From: a bacterium | Lineage (GTDB): Bacteria; Patescibacteriota; Minisyncoccia; Ryanbacterales; 2-02-FULL-48-12 | Assembly (NCBI GenBank): GCA_005239605.1 | Contig: SBBS01000053.1 | Coordinates: forward strand, 1 to 6,146 | DNA: 6,146 nt | Direction: 5' to 3' | Shown: positions 4,907-6,146 of the stretch, in pieces | Numbering within the stretch: position 1 is the stretch's first letter | Layout of the letters: every line of letters begins with the position of its first letter | Notes under the pieces: generated by a model | What the model was told of the DNA's origin: nothing | Database searches by the model: none | Seen by the model: the letters and a program-made list of their open reading frames with translations, nothing else | Program-made: the position numbers and the translations under genes

Positions 4907-6103
4907 ATGGCAGTAGAAAAATTTGAACGAACAAAGCCCCATGTAAACGTCGGCACCATCGGCCATGTGGACCATGGAAAAACCACCCTTACGGCGGCTA
5001 TTCTCCATTCCTTGAACTTGGCAGGGATGAAAGTACGCCTTGAGAAGGTTGATGATATTGATAAAGCGCCCGAAGAACGGAAGCGCGGCATTACTATTGC
5101 GCTTCATCACTCGGAATATGAGTCTGAAAAGCGTCACTACGCGCACATTGATGCGCCCGGACACGCCGATTATATCAAAAACATGATTACGGGCGCCGCC
5201 CAAATGGATGGCGCTATATTGGTTGTGTCTGCGGTGGACGGTCCTATGCCGCAAACACGCGAGCACATTCTTCTTGCGCGTCAGGTTGGCGTGCCTGCCG
5301 TGGTAGTGTTTCTCAATAAAGTTGATATGGTTTCCGATCCCGAGCTTATTGATTTAGTGGAAGCGGAAGTTCGTGAACTTCTTTCCAAATATGAGTTTCC
5401 CGGGGATACTACCCCGATTATACGCGGGTCTGCCTTAAAGGCGCTGGAAGCAAGTTCCGCGGATAATGAAAACGTAAAGAAAGTTGTTGAACTTATCAAA
5501 ACACTGGATGAATACATTCCGGAGCCGGTTCGTGAAAAAGACAAACCATTTCTTATGCCGGTGGAAGACGTATTTTCCATTGAAGGCCGCGGCACGGTTA
5601 TAACCGGCCGTATTGAGCGTGGATTGGTAAAAGTAAACGAGGAAGTTGAAATCGTAGGCCTTCGCGACACGCAAAAAACTGTTGTTACGGGCATTGAAAT
5701 GTTTAACAAATCCCTGGACGAAGGAATCGCGGGTGATAACGCGGGGTTGCTTCTTCGCGGATTAAAAAAGGAAGATGTGGAACGCGGACAAGTTGTTGCA
5801 AAACCGGGCTCTATTACGCCGCACACGGAGTTTTCAGCGGAAGTATATATTTTGACAAAAGAAGAAGGAGGCCGCCACACGCCGTTTTTCAGCGGGTACA
5901 AGCCGCAGTTTTATATTCGCACCACAGACGTAACCGGAGACGTAACGCTTCCGCAAGGAACAGAGATGGTTATGCCCGGAGATACGATTACATTTCAGGT
6001 AAAACTGATTTCTCCGATTGCGTTAGAAGAACGCCAACGGTTTGCCATTCGGGAAGGCGGACATACCGTCGGCGCAGGCATTATCACTAAGATCATTCAG
6101 TAA
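4907..6103 (+). CDS. tuf: Translation elongation factor Tu
   Basis: EF-Tu carries aminoacyl-tRNA to the ribosomal A site as a GTP complex in the cytoplasm. The 398-residue protein is slightly longer than E. coli EF-Tu (394). The GTPase motifs are complete: GHVDHGKT (19-26), RGITI (60-64), DAPGH (82-86, with His86 the catalytic histidine), NKVD (137-140) and GSALK (174-178). Domains 2 and 3 follow with GRGTVITGRIERG, GGRHTPFFSGYKPQFYIRTTDVTG and a REGGHTVGAGI end. The Cys of the usual bacterial DCPGH is Ala here, and switch I continues as ITIALHHSEYES rather than the common ITINTSHVEY. Both are compatible with function. The ATG has no Shine-Dalgarno and lies about five bases after the predicted transcription start. 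rpsJ follows after two bases, so the two are probably co-transcribed. Confidence 0.97.
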   Translation: MAVEKFERTKPHVNVGTIGHVDHGKTTLTAAILHSLNLAGMKVRLEKVDDIDKAPEERKRGITIALHHSEYESEKRHYAHIDAPGHADYIKNMITGAAQMDGAILVVSAVDGPMPQTREHILLARQVGVPAVVVFLNKVDMVSDPELIDLVEAEVRELLSKYEFPGDTTPIIRGSALKALEASSADNENVKKVVELIKTLDEYIPEPVREKDKPFLMPVEDVFSIEGRGTVITGRIERGLVKVNEEVEIVGLRDTQKTVVTGIEMFNKSLDEGIAGDNAGLLLRGLKKEDVERGQVVAKPGSITPHTEFSAEVYILTKEEGGRHTPFFSGYKPQFYIRTTDVTGDVTLPQGTEMVMPGDTITFQVKLISPIALEERQRFAIREGGHTVGAGIITKIIQ

Positions 6104-6105
6104 CC

Positions 6106-6146
6106 ATGCAAAAGATTCGGGTACGACTTAAGGCGTTTGACTATCG
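6106..6146 (+). CDS. rpsJ: 30S ribosomal protein S10, 5' fragment
   Basis: Thirteen codons and two bases are present before the window ends. They read MQKIRVRLKAFDY and then probably Arg, matching the conserved start of S10 (uS10; E. coli MQNQRIRIRLKAFDHR). S10 is a 30S head protein and the first gene of the S10 cluster. The ATG lies two bases after the tuf TAA, without its own promoter or Shine-Dalgarno, suggesting coupling to tuf translation. Only the N-terminus can be judged, but the tuf-rpsJ order is common and supports the call. Confidence 0.85.
   Translation, partial: MQKIRVRLKAFDY

Overview
The window carries a bacterial str-type ribosomal operon. On the + strand the order is rpsL (S12), rpsG (S7), fusA (EF-G), a small unidentified acidic-tailed protein, tuf (EF-Tu) and the first 13 codons of rpsJ (S10), which opens the S10 ribosomal protein cluster. 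Upstream is a divergent gene pair: rpmB (L28, zinc-ribbon form, minus strand) and a short membrane metalloprotease of the site-2 protease (M50) family (plus strand).

The organism looks like an uncultured bacterium of the Candidate Phyla Radiation (Patescibacteria), perhaps a Parcubacteria-like lineage. This is an inference with moderate confidence. It rests on the near absence of Shine-Dalgarno sequences before core translation genes, promoters that abut start codons, AT-rich gaps with low-complexity inverted repeats, a compact M50 protease, and an EF-Tu with DAPGH in place of the usual bacterial DCPGH. TGA is used as a normal stop (rpmB, fusA, the small ORF), which argues against the UGA-recoded lineages.

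Layout: 1-150 is non-coding with competing hairpins. 152-181 is a terminator for rpmB. 182-415 is rpmB. 416-468 is a 53-bp divergent promoter region. 469-1101 is the M50 protease. 1104-1153 holds a consensus -35 and a CCCTA-rich tract. 1160-1570 is rpsL. 1571-1699 is an AT-rich nested inverted repeat. 1700-2170 is rpsG. 2176-2252 is a long imperfect inverted repeat ending one base before fusA. 2254-4347 is fusA. 4348-4519 holds a possible terminator, a dyad and a promoter. 4520-4807 is the unidentified small gene. 4808-4906 holds the tuf promoter. 4907-6103 is tuf. 6106 to the end is rpsJ, two bases after tuf.

S12 and S7 build the 30S decoding centre and head. EF-Tu delivers aminoacyl-tRNA, EF-G translocates, and L28 is a 50S protein. 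The least ordinary aspects are (a) at least three genes (rpmB, M50, the small ORF) with a -10-like hexamer exactly six bases before the ATG, predicting leaderless mRNAs, (b) an unknown 95-residue gene with its own apparent promoter between fusA and tuf, and (c) related low-complexity inverted repeats or half-repeats in the gaps before rpsL, rpsG, fusA and tuf.
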